From Alphaproteobacteria bacterium (GTDB lineage Bacteria > Pseudomonadota > Alphaproteobacteria > UBA828), in contig JAJDVB010000155.1 of NCBI GenBank assembly GCA_022826345.1, positions 1 to 26,350 of the forward strand: a DNA stretch of 26,350 bases, given 5' to 3'. Numbering within the stretch: position 1 is the stretch's first letter; each line of letters starts with the position of its first letter. The position numbers and the translations under genes were made by a program. Below are positions 7,726-16,340 of this stretch, one piece after another. The notes beneath the pieces were generated by a model. The model did not search any database. It was not told where the DNA came from and saw only the letters and a list, made by a program, of their open reading frames with translations.

Positions 7726-8466
7726 ATGAGAGCGTTCATGGCGGCTCTGGTATTGGGTTTTGTTGCGGCGACGCCCGCGCTCGCGGCGGAGAAGCTGCGT
7801 ATCGCCACGACCGGCGGCTATCCGCCGTTCAACTTCGCCGACGAGGCCGGCGAAATGACGGGCTTCGACGTGGACATCGCGCTCGCGCTCTGCGCGGAGC
7901 TCGGCGCCGAATGCGAGATTGTGGTGGAGGAATGGGAGCGGCTGATCCCGGAGCTGCGCGCCGGTAGCTTCGATGTCATCGCCGCCAGCATGTCGATCAC
8001 CGGGAAGCGGCGCGAGCTGGTGAGCTTCACGGACCGCTATTACAGCAACGTGGTTCGCTTCGTGGCGCTCAAGGGTTCCGGCTTCGATCCCGCCGATGCG
8101 GCGGGCAAGACGATCGGCGCGCCGCGCGCCACGATCTCCTCCGACTGGCTCGAGGCGAACCTGGCCGACGTTGCGACCATCAAACTCTATACGACCCTGG
8201 AAGAACTCAACGGGGACCTGGTCGCCGGGCGCCTGGATGCCATGCTCGGCGACAGCCTGGGCTCATACGCCTGGCTTCAGGGTCCCGAGGGCGCCGGCTT
8301 CGAGTTCGTCGGCGAGGGATACCGGTTGGACAAAGGGATCGGCATGGCGGTGCGCCACGAGGACGCCTCCCTGCTGTCCCGCCTGAACGGCGCACTCAAG
8401 GCCATCCTCGCGAGTGGCACCTACGAGCGGATCAACGCCCGCTACTTCCCCTTCAGCATCTATTAG
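7726..8466 (+). CDS. Periplasmic amino-acid-type substrate-binding protein (SBP family 3)
   Basis: Captures a small polar ligand in the periplasm for an ABC importer. From the ATG at 7726 the product has 246 residues, with a classical signal peptide MRAFMAALVLGFVAATPALA and cleavage before AEKLRIAT. An upstream in-frame GTG (7708) would add six residues ahead of the signal peptide and is less likely. Family hallmarks: LRIATTGGYPPFNF at the mature N-terminus, MTGFDVDIALALCAELG, FDVIAASMSITGKRRELVSFTDRYY and the closing Y..INARYF. It belongs to the basic/polar amino-acid-binding group (His/Arg/Lys/ornithine or cystine-like). No permease or ATPase gene adjoins it, so it is an orphan here and may feed a transporter encoded elsewhere. 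Confidence 0.93.
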   Translation: MRAFMAALVLGFVAATPALAAEKLRIATTGGYPPFNFADEAGEMTGFDVDIALALCAELGAECEIVVEEWERLIPELRAGSFDVIAASMSITGKRRELVSFTDRYYSNVVRFVALKGSGFDPADAAGKTIGAPRATISSDWLEANLADVATIKLYTTLEELNGDLVAGRLDAMLGDSLGSYAWLQGPEGAGFEFVGEGYRLDKGIGMAVRHEDASLLSRLNGALKAILASGTYERINARYFPFSIY

Positions 8467-8840
8467 GTAGTGGACCCATCGGCACGCACCCGCACCCGGC
8501 AGCGGGCATCGCCAGACCCGTCCGACCGGTCGCACCGGCAGCGCGAATCCGGACAACAAGAACTCCGCAGGAACCCAGGCTGCGGTCCTCCCCGAAGGCT
8601 TGCCCGTCGCCGCGCAATCGAAGAGAACCCCGTCGCCGCGACAATGCCGAATACTCACGGACTGCAACGGTCAGGAGCGGTCCCGAGTTTGCTTCGCGGT
8701 GGTTACTGGGTGATTATTTTGCTCGATCCGGCCTTGAGCGCAACCTAGAGATTTCTTTCAACCTATTGATATATTCACATAATATGAGACGACGCGCTTG
8801 ACCATGTCGGTGGTGAGAAACCCGCAGCGACGATCCTATA
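8467..8840. other. Stretch without a supported gene
   Basis: Downstream of the binding-protein gene. A 92-codon plus frame at 8470-8748 is compositionally unlike a protein and was rejected. The last part (about 8740-8800) is AT-rich (ttgatatattcacataatat) and could hold promoter sequence for the small ORF and AlpA-like gene to the right, but no spaced -35/-10 pair can be asserted. Confidence 0.4.
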
Positions 8841-9106
8841 GTGGACGAAGCCGCGTGCGCCGGCAGTGCGCCTTGCGGCGACGGCCCGGCCCCGCCGGCA
8901 CCCGATGCCGGGGCGGATGATACCGCGGCGGAGAAGCGTGCTGGCGTTGCGCCGGCAGGCGGCGAAACATGGCTTTTCGCGCGCTACGTCGCGGCAAAGA
9001 TCGCCGAGTGATCTGGGACACGTACGGCCCGGCCATCGTCGATTGCGAGCTCGAGGCCATGCGGACGAACGGCGAGATCGATTGTCCGCTGACGGTGCGG
9101 CCGTGA
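8841..9106 (+). pseudogene. Possible frameshifted small gene upstream of the AlpA-like regulator
   Basis: Two consecutive frames look like parts of one protein. The first (GTG 8841 to TGA 9011) is Ala/Pro-rich and then becomes protein-like: GGETWLFARYVAAKIAE. The second frame (ATG 8969 to TGA 9106) continues as VIWDTYGPAIVDCELEAMRT followed by NGEIDCPLTVRP. A one-base shift at about 9008 would join them as KIAE-VIWDTYGP. This may be a natural frameshift, a sequencing error, or two overlapping small ORFs. No family was recognised. It lies 52 bp upstream of the regulator in the same direction. Confidence 0.35.
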
Positions 9107-9158
9107 CTGCGGCGGTGAGAACGCGGCCCCGCTGGAACGCGACAGGAGGACGATTGCA

Positions 9159-9371
9159 ATGAGCGAGAGCATGGCGCGCAAGCTGTTGCGCCGCGAGGAA
9201 GTCGAGGAGCGCTTCGGTGTCTCGCGAAGCTGGATCTACAGTCAGATGCGCGCCGGGCGCTTCCCGGAGCCGATAGGGATCAGCCTGCGCGCCGTGAGAT
9301 GGCGGGTGGCCGACCTCGAAGAGTGGGCCGCCGAACGGCCTGTCGCGCATGGAGAGATCGGCCACCGCTGA
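9159..9371 (+). CDS. AlpA-family excisionase-like transcriptional regulator
   Basis: A 70-residue DNA-binding protein with the MerR-like winged-helix pattern of AlpA/phage regulators: KLLRREEVEERFGVSRSWIYSQMRAGRFPEPI, then RAVRWRVADLEEWAAER. The ATG is preceded by AGGAGG with nine bases of spacing. Such proteins usually activate an adjacent integrase/excisionase or prophage gene. Here no intact integrase is in the window, only the tails at 1783-1929 and 4005-4397, so this is probably a surviving piece of the same or another mobile element. Confidence 0.9.
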   Translation: MSESMARKLLRREEVEERFGVSRSWIYSQMRAGRFPEPIGISLRAVRWRVADLEEWAAERPVAHGEIGHR

Positions 9372-9806
9372 TCGACGCCGGTGACGTGCTCACCCGCGTA
9401 AATGATCGAACGAGCCCGATTCAGGTGATCGTCGACAATCCGACCTGATGCGCTCGCATTGTTCAGGGAAATGGACTCGCACGGTCGGCGCTTCACGCGC
9501 GGTGGCAGCGCCCGAATTCGGTACGAGGCCAACCCGCAACGTCCGTCGTGTTCCGATCCACCGCGTTGGGCGGAATGTGGGGCTGGCCGCCAGGAACACG
9601 AGAAAAGAACGCCCCCACAGTGCGTTATTCGAGACAGCGACTCCCGCCCCGGCCGCGGCGATCCGGAACCTCCCCAAGAACCGACCACAAACTTCTCTCC
9701 GTCATAGCCCCAGCCCCACTTCTAAGTCGCCGGCGCTACTAAAAGCATCCATCAACAAGCCCCTGTCACCCAGACAATGCTGTAGTCCTTTGGAACGCAA
9801 CCTTTG
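9372..9806. other. Stretch without a supported gene
   Basis: Between the AlpA-like gene and the 3' end of the minus-strand secreted-protein operon. Three overlapping plus frames and one minus frame of 82-148 codons stay open, but their composition is arbitrary and none has a recognisable domain. No attachment site or convincing terminator was seen. Confidence 0.4.
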
Positions 9807-10598
9807 CTAATTGCTGAGTGGCGAATCCATGATAATTTTGTCACAGGCAGGACCAGCAGATTGCCTCCATCTTCTCGATCCCTCCGGACTAGTGTAATTC
9901 ACCTTTATACGATAGCTACCAAAGTTCATGATCCGAAGAAAGTTGTCCCGACCATTCCATTCTCTCGGCGTCCACGGGAAACCGATGACTTCGATTTGTA
10001 TTATGCACTGCTCTGTTAAAGGGTTATTCAATCTACTAATTGTAAAGCCTGTATCAGCGCTAAAGCCTTCTGTTACATATGGCAACCTAAGCCAAACTTC
10101 CTCCGCATTCTTTGGGAATATTGCTTCGTAGCGTCCATCAACAACAACTGTTTGAACTAGCATCCAATCAGGGGAAAAATACTTGCTTACAAAATCCCAT
10201 ACGACATTCTTTAGAGCCGAAATCCTGTGCTCATATTCCTTTTCTTCCTCTTTTTGTTCTTCCGCTTTCTTTGTAGTCCAACCTGTGTGCATGCATATCA
10301 GTTTCTCATGAAGAGATATTTCGCAATTGGCATCAACTGACACTTTTCCTGAGCATTCTTCATCATGCGGTGTCCAGAACACTGCCCAAACGTTTTCATC
10401 ATCATCTTTGTATCTGTCAACAGCGACTTCTACATTATCTGTATGATTTTCTTGCATATAGTCTTTGATTGTTTCCACTATTTTTCTGTCAAGCCATTTG
10501 CAAACATCTTGGCTCGCAGTCGCTGGCGCAGCTGCGAGCATAGATGCCACGGCAAAGGCGGCGAAGATGAACAGTCGTTTCGTGGTGGCCAGTTTCAT
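9807..10598 (-). CDS. Secreted hypothetical protein, distal gene of a two-gene operon
   Basis: A 263-residue exported protein of unrecognised family. It has a signal peptide (MKLATTKRLFIFAAFAVASM then LAAAPATA, cleavage before SQDVCKW). The mature part contains cysteines at about 33, 81, 91, 101, 197 and 252, which could form disulfides in the periplasm, and a Lys/Glu-rich coiled-coil-like stretch (TTKKAEEQKEEEKEYEHRIS, about 107-126). The ATG at 10598 follows GGGGGAGTAAGAGG and overlaps the stop of the upstream small gene by four bases (ATGA), indicating translational coupling. GC content and codon choice are clearly lower than in the rest of the window, suggesting recent horizontal acquisition. 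Confidence 0.75.
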   Translation of the reverse strand: MKLATTKRLFIFAAFAVASMLAAAPATASQDVCKWLDRKIVETIKDYMQENHTDNVEVAVDRYKDDDENVWAVFWTPHDEECSGKVSVDANCEISLHEKLICMHTGWTTKKAEEQKEEEKEYEHRISALKNVVWDFVSKYFSPDWMLVQTVVVDGRYEAIFPKNAEEVWLRLPYVTEGFSADTGFTISRLNNPLTEQCIIQIEVIGFPWTPREWNGRDNFLRIMNFGSYRIKVNYTSPEGSRRWRQSAGPACDKIIMDSPLSN

Positions 10599-10822
10599 CC
10601 TCTTACTCCCCCGACTCCATCGCCGCGAAGACGACGGTCGCTCGCCGGCTCAAGAGTGCAAAGACCATCACTTGTGCACCAGCAAACGAGATACTTTCCT
10701 GTCCTCGTTTCAACCAATTCATCGTGCGAATAGGACTTGCCTTGCCAGTGGCAAACTGATTGGTTCGCATGGGCACTGGCGATCGAGCAGAAAAGAATTG
10801 CGGCTGAAAGTATGATGCGCAT
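10595..10822 (-). CDS. Small secreted cysteine-rich protein, first gene of the operon
   Basis: A 75-residue precursor with a signal peptide (MRIILSAAILFCSIASAHA, cleavage before NQSV). The mature part has four cysteines (24, 47, 49, 55) in the pattern CHWQGKSYS...GKYLVCWCTSDGLC. The CxxxGKxYS start recalls the small DUF1496 proteins, but the match is only partial. The ATG at 10822 has GGGGGAG about six bases upstream, so the longer 106-codon frame from 10915 is not needed. Its stop overlaps the next start (ATGA at 10595-10598). The basic tail SDRRLRGDGVGGVRG may be unstructured. Confidence 0.7.
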   Translation of the reverse strand: MRIILSAAILFCSIASAHANQSVCHWQGKSYSHDELVETRTGKYLVCWCTSDGLCTLEPASDRRLRGDGVGGVRG

Positions 10823-10915
10823 GGTCGACTCCCCCAAACGGTTGCGCCCGGCCCCGAAAGGTCGGGCACTGGCGCGACTATCAATAGACTGGCGCTGAAC
10901 GCAAAAGCGGACCAA

Positions 10916-11498
10916 CGGTGAAGGCGACCATCAGCATTGCTTGCTATCCCTACTAGCCAGATCGCGCGGATGCCTATTCAATCCTCGGATACTGTGGCGC
11001 ATGCTCCCATGAGGTCCAGGACTTCCTCAGCCGCGTCGCTACGACTCACATCGGCGCACGACACGCTTCGCGACACTCGCAACATGGCCAACCCTCCCCA
11101 ACTTCCGCGTCCGTCACCGGCGCTCGCCTCTTCCGGGCTGCGCTCTGCGGCCGGTCGCGCCGGAACTCGGGCTGTGGACCTCGGGCTGTGGACCAGTTCC
11201 TCGTCCAAAGATGCCACGGAACGCCGCCAATCGCTTCCCTCTGGAGTTATCGTACCATGTGATTGCCGAATTTATCCATCGCGTCGACGTAAAAATCCGT
11301 GGTACGCGCATAAGCGGCGGCCGGGACGCCCCGCCTGCCGCCCCCGCGCTACGCAGATGCGGCCCGGCTCGGGCTCACGGGCATCGGGCCTCCATTGGCC
11401 TCGATGATTGACGACGGGATCGATGACGTTGCCCGCCCGCGCCGGCCCTCGTACACGATCCGCATTGGGCTTCAATGTGGGGCAGTCCGCCACGTAAG
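10916..11498. other. Gene-poor stretch left of the insertion sequence
   Basis: No ORF here has convincing protein composition. Minus-strand pieces such as SIAYVADCPTLKPNADRV (about 11450-11510) and a short frame ending TTDFYVDAMDKFGNHMVR (about 11245-11300) look faintly protein-like and could be decayed gene ends, but neither can be identified. It may contain the promoter of the secreted-protein operon near 10823-10920. Confidence 0.35.
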
Positions 11499-11505
11499 CG
11501 ATGGA

Positions 11506-11516
11506 GTGGACGCCCC
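11506..11516 (+). repeat. Left subterminal inverted repeat of the IS1111-group element
   Basis: GTGGACGCCCC, the exact reverse complement of 12862-12872. Four bases further inside, GACG matches the equivalent place at the right end. Confidence 0.75.
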
Positions 11517-11582
11517 TCCCGACGGCATCGCAATGTGCCAAGTTGACGGTGTCGCAAACGCCAAGAGAGGAAAGGGGCCTCC

Positions 11583-12557
11583 ATGGAACAGGTTAGCATG
11601 ATCGGGATCGATCTCGCGAAGAACAGCTTTCAGCTTCACGGCGCGCGGCCCGATGGATCGGTCGCATTCTGCAAGAAGTTGAGTCGCGGGAAGATGCTGG
11701 AGTTTCTGGATTCGCAGCCGCGCTGCGCGGTGGTGATGGAGGCTTGCGCCAGCGCTCATTACTGGGGGCGGGAGATTGGCGCTCTGGGCCACGCGGTGAG
11801 GCTGATTCCCCCGCAATATGCCAAGCCTTACGTCAAGCGTCAGAAGAACGACGCCGCAGATGCCGAGGCGATCTGCGAGGCGGCGTCGCGTCCGACGATG
11901 AGTTTCGTTGCGTTCAAGACGGCGGAGCAGCAGGGTCGGGTGATGCTGTTCCGAACCCGCGATCTGCTGGTGCGCCAGCGCACCCAGACGATCAACGCGT
12001 TACGCGGCCATCTGGCGGAGTTCGGCGTCGTTGCGGCCCAGGGTCCCGCTCATGTCGACCGCCTGGCGTCGGCGCTCGAGGGTCCGGACTCGGGCCTGCC
12101 GGACGCGGTGCGCGAGTTGGGTAGCCTCCTGTTCGAACAGGTCGCCGGCTTCAACGCGAAGATCGAAGGCCTGGAGAAGGATATCCAGGCGAGCGCACGG
12201 CAGGATGCGGAGGCACGGCGCCTGATGAGCGTGCCGGGGGTCGGCCCGATCACGGCGATGGCGATCCAGGCTTTCGCGCCGCCGATGGAGGGCTTCCGGT
12301 GCGGCCGGGACTTCGCCGCCTGGCTGGGCCTGGTGCCGCGCCAGCACTCGACCGGCGGCAAGCCGCGGCTGGTCAAGATATCGAAGATGGGCCAGCGGGA
12401 CCTGAGACGGCTCTTGATCACGGGGGCAATGGCAGTCGTCCGCTGGGCAGTCCGGCGGGGCCGGACGAGCGACCCGTCGCTCGCCAGGATGCTGATGCGC
12501 AAGCCGCGCATGCTGGTCGCAGTGGCGCTGGCCAACCGGATGGCGCGCATCGTGTAG
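11583..12557 (+). CDS. IS110/IS1111-type DEDD transposase, truncated by a late stop
   Basis: Recombinase that mobilises the element by an RNA-guided cut-and-paste reaction in this family. The 324-residue frame has the RuvC-like DEDD residues Asp10 (IGIDLAKNSF), Glu53 (VVMEACASAHYW), Asp90 and Asp93 (KNDAADAEA). A coiled helical linker follows, then the C-terminal Tnp domain with SVPGVGPITA (about 216-225) and the catalytic Ser256 in RQHSTGGK. It ends ANRMARIV-TAG. Past the TAG the same frame continues ALMTKKESYRAPAAA and stops at 12603-12605. Relatives read MARI(I/V)WA at this place, so TGG has become TAG and 16 residues (to about 340) are lost. Core catalytic residues are intact; whether the shortened protein works is unknown. 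The gene begins 66 bp inside the left inverted repeat. Confidence 0.93.
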   Translation: MEQVSMIGIDLAKNSFQLHGARPDGSVAFCKKLSRGKMLEFLDSQPRCAVVMEACASAHYWGREIGALGHAVRLIPPQYAKPYVKRQKNDAADAEAICEAASRPTMSFVAFKTAEQQGRVMLFRTRDLLVRQRTQTINALRGHLAEFGVVAAQGPAHVDRLASALEGPDSGLPDAVRELGSLLFEQVAGFNAKIEGLEKDIQASARQDAEARRLMSVPGVGPITAMAIQAFAPPMEGFRCGRDFAAWLGLVPRQHSTGGKPRLVKISKMGQRDLRRLLITGAMAVVRWAVRRGRTSDPSLARMLMRKPRMLVAVALANRMARIV

Positions 12558-12605
12558 GCGCTGATGACGAAGAAGGAGAGTTACCGGGCTCCCGCAGCCG
12601 CTTGA

Positions 12606-12861
12606 GAGGCGGCAAAGCGGGTAGCTGTCGGGGACGCTGGCAGGTCTGAGGAAAGTCAAGGGCAAACGGTCAATCGAGACGGGATCGGGAAAACCAGCTT
12701 CCGGATGCAGAGCTTTCGAGCTCGCGTAAGCGATATGGACCCGGTCCGCGCATCTCCATGTGGGCCCGCGGTGTGTGACGTGCCGCATTGAGAGGCCGGA
12801 CACATACGACAGCACCTGACCGCATGCGCTGAGCCGACCGAAGAAAATGCTTGCGTCAAAC
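12606..12861 (+). ncRNA. Candidate bridge-RNA region in the right noncoding end of the IS
   Basis: About 255 bp without a plausible ORF between the transposase reading frame and the right inverted repeat. In IS1111-group elements the noncoding right end is reported to encode the bridge RNA whose loops pair with target and donor DNA. The location and length fit that expectation. I did not derive a secondary structure or loop sequences, so this is positional inference. Confidence 0.4.
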
Positions 12862-12872
12862 GGGGCGTCCAC
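12862..12872 (-). repeat. Right subterminal inverted repeat of the IS1111-group element
   Basis: GGGGCGTCCAC, the exact reverse complement of the left repeat at 11506-11516. Confidence 0.75.
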
Positions 12873-13152
12873 ACACGTTCCGAGAGACCGTGCCGATCCA
12901 CACGATGGGAAGTGTCATCCATCCGAAATGCGCAGAAACGCGCCGTTCTCGCGCGCCGAACGCAATAGCCGACGGTGAACTCCACGGCCGGATAGAGCGC
13001 TTACGTTAGGGCCGCGGCATGGGGCGATGCAAGGCTTGAGCGCTGCTCGAAGCACCCTGCCATACGATCCGCAATGAGGGAGGAAACGTGGGATACAAAC
13101 TACCGCAAACACGAAATATTACGCAAAGTCAGTCTCCTAACGGGCATTTCTT

Positions 13153-13180
13153 GCGGAGCGAGCGCCCGGCGATTGAGGGA
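13153..13180 (+). repeat. Intergenic repeat, copy 1
   Basis: GCGGAGCGAGCGCCCGGCG followed by ATTGAGGGA. The first 19 bases are identical to 17482-17500, and both copies lie just downstream of a minus-strand gene. Confidence 0.7.
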
Positions 13181-13192
13181 AATGGTTAAACC

Positions 13193-13212
13193 AGCGCCCG
13201 GCGCCCGAGGGA
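13193..13212 (+). repeat. Intergenic repeat, copy 2 (short form)
   Basis: AGCGCCCGGCGCCCGAGGGA, the core of the same repeat as at 13153 and 17482, without the GCGGAGCG lead-in. Confidence 0.65.
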
Positions 13213-13215
13213 ACC

Positions 13216-13228
13216 GAGTAAGCCGGGC

Positions 13229-13234
<6 letters not shown>
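13216..13234. terminator. Perfect palindrome straddling the DUF3179 stop codon
   Basis: GAGTAAGCC-G-GGCTTACTC, nine complementary bases on each side of one base. It includes the TAA stop of the minus-strand DUF3179 gene. As RNA it could form a seven-pair stem with a five-base loop. There is no T run after it, so it is at best a weak or factor-assisted terminator, or a protein-binding site. Confidence 0.35.
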
Positions 13235-14233
<999 letters not shown>

Positions 14234-14328
14234 TGGGGCATCCTCCGTCCAGTGACGGCTGGAATGTCGGCTCTGCCGGGGCGCCGCGCCAATCGCAATG
14301 CTTCAACTTGTCGTGACGCAGGTTCCGG

Positions 14329-15120
14329 TCACTGAGCGGCAGCCATCGCGCGCCGGGCCATGACGCCCACCAGGTGGGCGCGGTATTCGGCGCTCGCGTG
14401 GATGTCGGAGTTAAGCCCCTCGTCGGAGAGCGCCGGCAGCGTCGCCTCGGGGTCCAGCCCGCCGCTCAGCGCAGCCTCCATGGCGCTGGCGCGGAACACG
14501 CAGGGGCCCGCGCCGGTCACCGCGATGCGCACGCCCGACGCCGTCTCCGCCGCCATCACGCCGACGATGGCGTAGCGCGACGCGGGGTTCGGGAACTTCG
14601 CGTAACCGGCCTTGCCAGGCCGCGGGAAGCGCACCGCGGTCACGAGCTCCCCCTCCTCCAACGCGGTCTCGAATAGGCCGGTGAAGAAGTCGTCAGCCGC
14701 GATGGTGCGCCGCTCGGTCACCACGGTGGCGTCGAGCCCGACCAGGGCGGCCGGATAGTCCGCCGCCGGGTCGTTGTTGGCGATGGAGCCGCCGATGGTG
14801 CCCTTGTTGCGCACCTGCGGGTCGCCGATCTTGCCGGCGAGCGCGGCGAGCGCCGGGATCGCCCCCTGCACCTCGGCAGACGCCGCGACGGTCGCATGAG
14901 GCGTCAGCGCGCCGATTTCGACCACCTCGTCATCCACGGAGATGCCGTTGAGAGCCGTGAGCCCCGCGAGGTCGATCAGGTCGGACGGCGCCGCCAGCCG
15001 CTGCTTCATCGTCGGCAGCAGCGTGTGGCCGCCCGAGAGATAGGCGCCGTCGTCCGCGCCATTGAAGGCGGCAACCGCGTCTTCCACCGATGTCGCACGA
15101 TGATAGTTGAATGCATGCAT
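14329..15120 (-). CDS. FAD-binding medium subunit of a molybdo-hydroxylase (CoxM/XDH family)
   Basis: Carries FAD in xanthine-dehydrogenase-type heterotrimers and passes electrons from the Fe-S subunit to an acceptor. The 263-residue protein has both FAD_binding_5 fingerprints: SGGHTLLPTMKQR (about 29-41, usually AGGHSLLPxMKxR) and RNKGTIGGSIANNDPAADYP (about 104-123). The C-terminal CO-dehydrogenase flavoprotein domain follows (about 160-260). Length is slightly short of the usual 270-290. The ATG at 15120 has AGGAG nine bases upstream. The small Fe-S and large molybdenum subunits, normally adjacent, are not encoded nearby, so its partners must be elsewhere or lost. Confidence 0.93.
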   Translation of the reverse strand: MHAFNYHRATSVEDAVAAFNGADDGAYLSGGHTLLPTMKQRLAAPSDLIDLAGLTALNGISVDDEVVEIGALTPHATVAASAEVQGAIPALAALAGKIGDPQVRNKGTIGGSIANNDPAADYPAALVGLDATVVTERRTIAADDFFTGLFETALEEGELVTAVRFPRPGKAGYAKFPNPASRYAIVGVMAAETASGVRIAVTGAGPCVFRASAMEAALSGGLDPEATLPALSDEGLNSDIHASAEYRAHLVGVMARRAMAAAQ

Positions 15121-15251
15121 GGCGCTCGCTCCTCTCCGCTCAGACTATGGCCTCCGCACCGGTTTGACCAGTGAGCCGAGCCGACGATGCCGGCCTTTCG
15201 AACGGCCGATGGTGCCGGCTACGATGAGCCCGAGAGCGAGAGGAGGCGCCG
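15121..15251. promoter_or_regulatory. Divergent promoter region between CoxM-like and SnoaL-like genes
   Basis: A 131-bp gap between divergent starts. It should hold promoters for both directions, but no clear -35/-10 elements or operator could be read. Confidence 0.35.
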
Positions 15252-15632
15252 GTGGTGATGCTCAGGCGCGCCCAGATCGTCAATCTGGTCGAGCACAGCT
15301 ACTACAGCAATATCGACTTCCGGCACCTCGGCACGGTGCTCGACTGCTTCGCCCACGACGCGGTGCTCACGGTGAACGGCCGGAGCCACCGAGGCCGGGA
15401 CGGCGAGATCAAGCAGTATTTCGAGAGGATGCTCTCGGACTATCCCTCGATCCGGCATGAGCTGTCGAACCACGACGTGGACGAGGCCGCGCAGCGGTCC
15501 ACCTGCCGCTTCACGCTCAGGTTCGAAGATGCCGAGGGGCGCGCGCGGGAGACCAGCGGGCGCGCCGAGTTCCATGTGGGGACCGGCAAGCTGGCCGCCG
15601 TCACGGTCGAGAGCGACGGCGGCGGCGCTTGA
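15252..15632 (+). CDS. SnoaL/NTF2-fold protein
   Basis: A 126-residue single-domain protein of the nuclear-transport-factor-2-like/SnoaL fold, a small cone-shaped barrel used for isomerases, dehydratases or ligand binding. Typical features are an N-terminal helix (IVNLVEHSYYSNIDFRHLGT), CFAHDAVLTVNGRSHRGRDGEIKQYFERML and alternating strands with TCRFTLRFEDAEGR. Three start codons (GTG 15252, GTG 15255, ATG 15258) follow AGGAGG at 15241-15246; the spacing favours 15252 or 15255. It leads a plus-strand run with the amidohydrolase (54 bp on) and MDR dehydrogenase, suggesting cotranscription. No catalytic residues can be assigned. Confidence 0.82.
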   Translation: MVMLRRAQIVNLVEHSYYSNIDFRHLGTVLDCFAHDAVLTVNGRSHRGRDGEIKQYFERMLSDYPSIRHELSNHDVDEAAQRSTCRFTLRFEDAEGRARETSGRAEFHVGTGKLAAVTVESDGGGA

Positions 15633-15686
15633 CACGTGGCGGGGTTCCGTCTGTTCTCCAATGACTAACGGAGGCGGGGGTGCGGC

Positions 15687-16331
15687 ATGGCTTCGGACAT
15701 CGACATCTACAAGACCCAGAATTTCGGGAACCGGCTCGGCTTCGGCGATAAGGCGGCGCTGCTGATCGTCGATTTCGTCAACGGCTTCACCGACCCGGCG
15801 AAGTTCGGCGGCGGCAACATCCAGGAGGCGATCGACGCGACCGTGGGGCTGCTCGCCTTCTGCCGCGAGCGCGGCCTGCCGGTCGCGCACACCCGCGTCA
15901 TCTTCGCCGACGACGGCGCGGACGCGAACATCATGTGTATGAAGGTGCCCTCGCTCACGGGGCTCACCGAGGACGCGCCGGAGAGCCAGATCGTCGATGA
16001 GCTGGCGCCGGCGCCGGGCGAGATCGTCATCCGCAAGCGCGTGCCGTCGGCCTTCTTCGGCACCGACCTCGCGCCGGCCTTCGCCAAGATGCGCGTGGAC
16101 ACGGTGATGGTCGCGGGCTGCACCACGTCCGGTTGCGTCCGCGCGAGCGTGCTGGACGCCATGTGCCACGGCTTCCGTCCTGTCGTGATCAGCGATTGCG
16201 TCGGTGACCGGGCGCTCGGGCCCCACGAGGCGAACCTCTTCGACATGGGCCAGAAGTACGCGGACATCATCACCAGCGCCGAGGCCATCGCCGCGCTCTC
16301 GGGCGCGGTCGCGGCCGAAGCAGCCGAATAG
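15687..16331 (+). CDS. Isochorismatase-fold cysteine hydrolase, N-carbamoylsarcosine amidase-like
   Basis: Hydrolyses an amide or N-carbamoyl bond through a Cys nucleophile. The 214-residue protein shows the family triad Asp29 (ALLIVDFVNGF), Lys117 (EIVIRKRVPSAFFGT) and Cys150 (AGCTTSGCVRASVLDAM), with the cis-peptide-type GCTTSGCVR turn. Overall pattern fits the N-carbamoylsarcosine amidohydrolase/maleamate amidohydrolase branch (long N-terminus KTQNFGNRLGFG, FFGTDLAP). The exact substrate cannot be fixed, but the hydantoinase and carbamoylase genes nearby make an N-carbamoyl compound plausible. The start has GGAGG about 12 bases upstream. The MDR gene begins nine bases after its stop. Confidence 0.9.
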   Translation: MASDIDIYKTQNFGNRLGFGDKAALLIVDFVNGFTDPAKFGGGNIQEAIDATVGLLAFCRERGLPVAHTRVIFADDGADANIMCMKVPSLTGLTEDAPESQIVDELAPAPGEIVIRKRVPSAFFGTDLAPAFAKMRVDTVMVAGCTTSGCVRASVLDAMCHGFRPVVISDCVGDRALGPHEANLFDMGQKYADIITSAEAIAALSGAVAAEAAE

Positions 16332-16340
16332 ACGCCCGCC

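Larger units (their letters stand above)
11499..12875 (+). mobile_element. IS110-family (IS1111-group) insertion sequence
   Basis: A DEDD transposase gene lies between an 11-base inverted repeat, GTGGACGCCCC at 11506-11516 and its reverse complement at 12862-12872. A further GACG match occurs at the same spacing (four bases) inside both copies. Subterminal inverted repeats, a short left noncoding end (about 75 bp) and a longer right noncoding end (about 255 bp) are characteristic of the IS1111 group rather than IS110 proper. The outer ends given assume the usual few bases beyond the repeats (about seven left, three right), as known for that group; exact ends need comparison with an empty site. 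No target duplication is expected. Confidence 0.75.
12876..13228. other. Intergenic stretch with two copies of a GC-rich repeat
   Basis: No supported gene. It contains two copies of a short intergenic repeat (see 13153 and 13193) next to the 3' end of the DUF3179 gene. The part at about 13090-13140 is AT-richer and shows nothing further. Confidence 0.4.

Noticed and set aside
12000..12872. 290-codon minus-strand ORF
   Set aside because: Antisense to the IS transposase and its right noncoding end.
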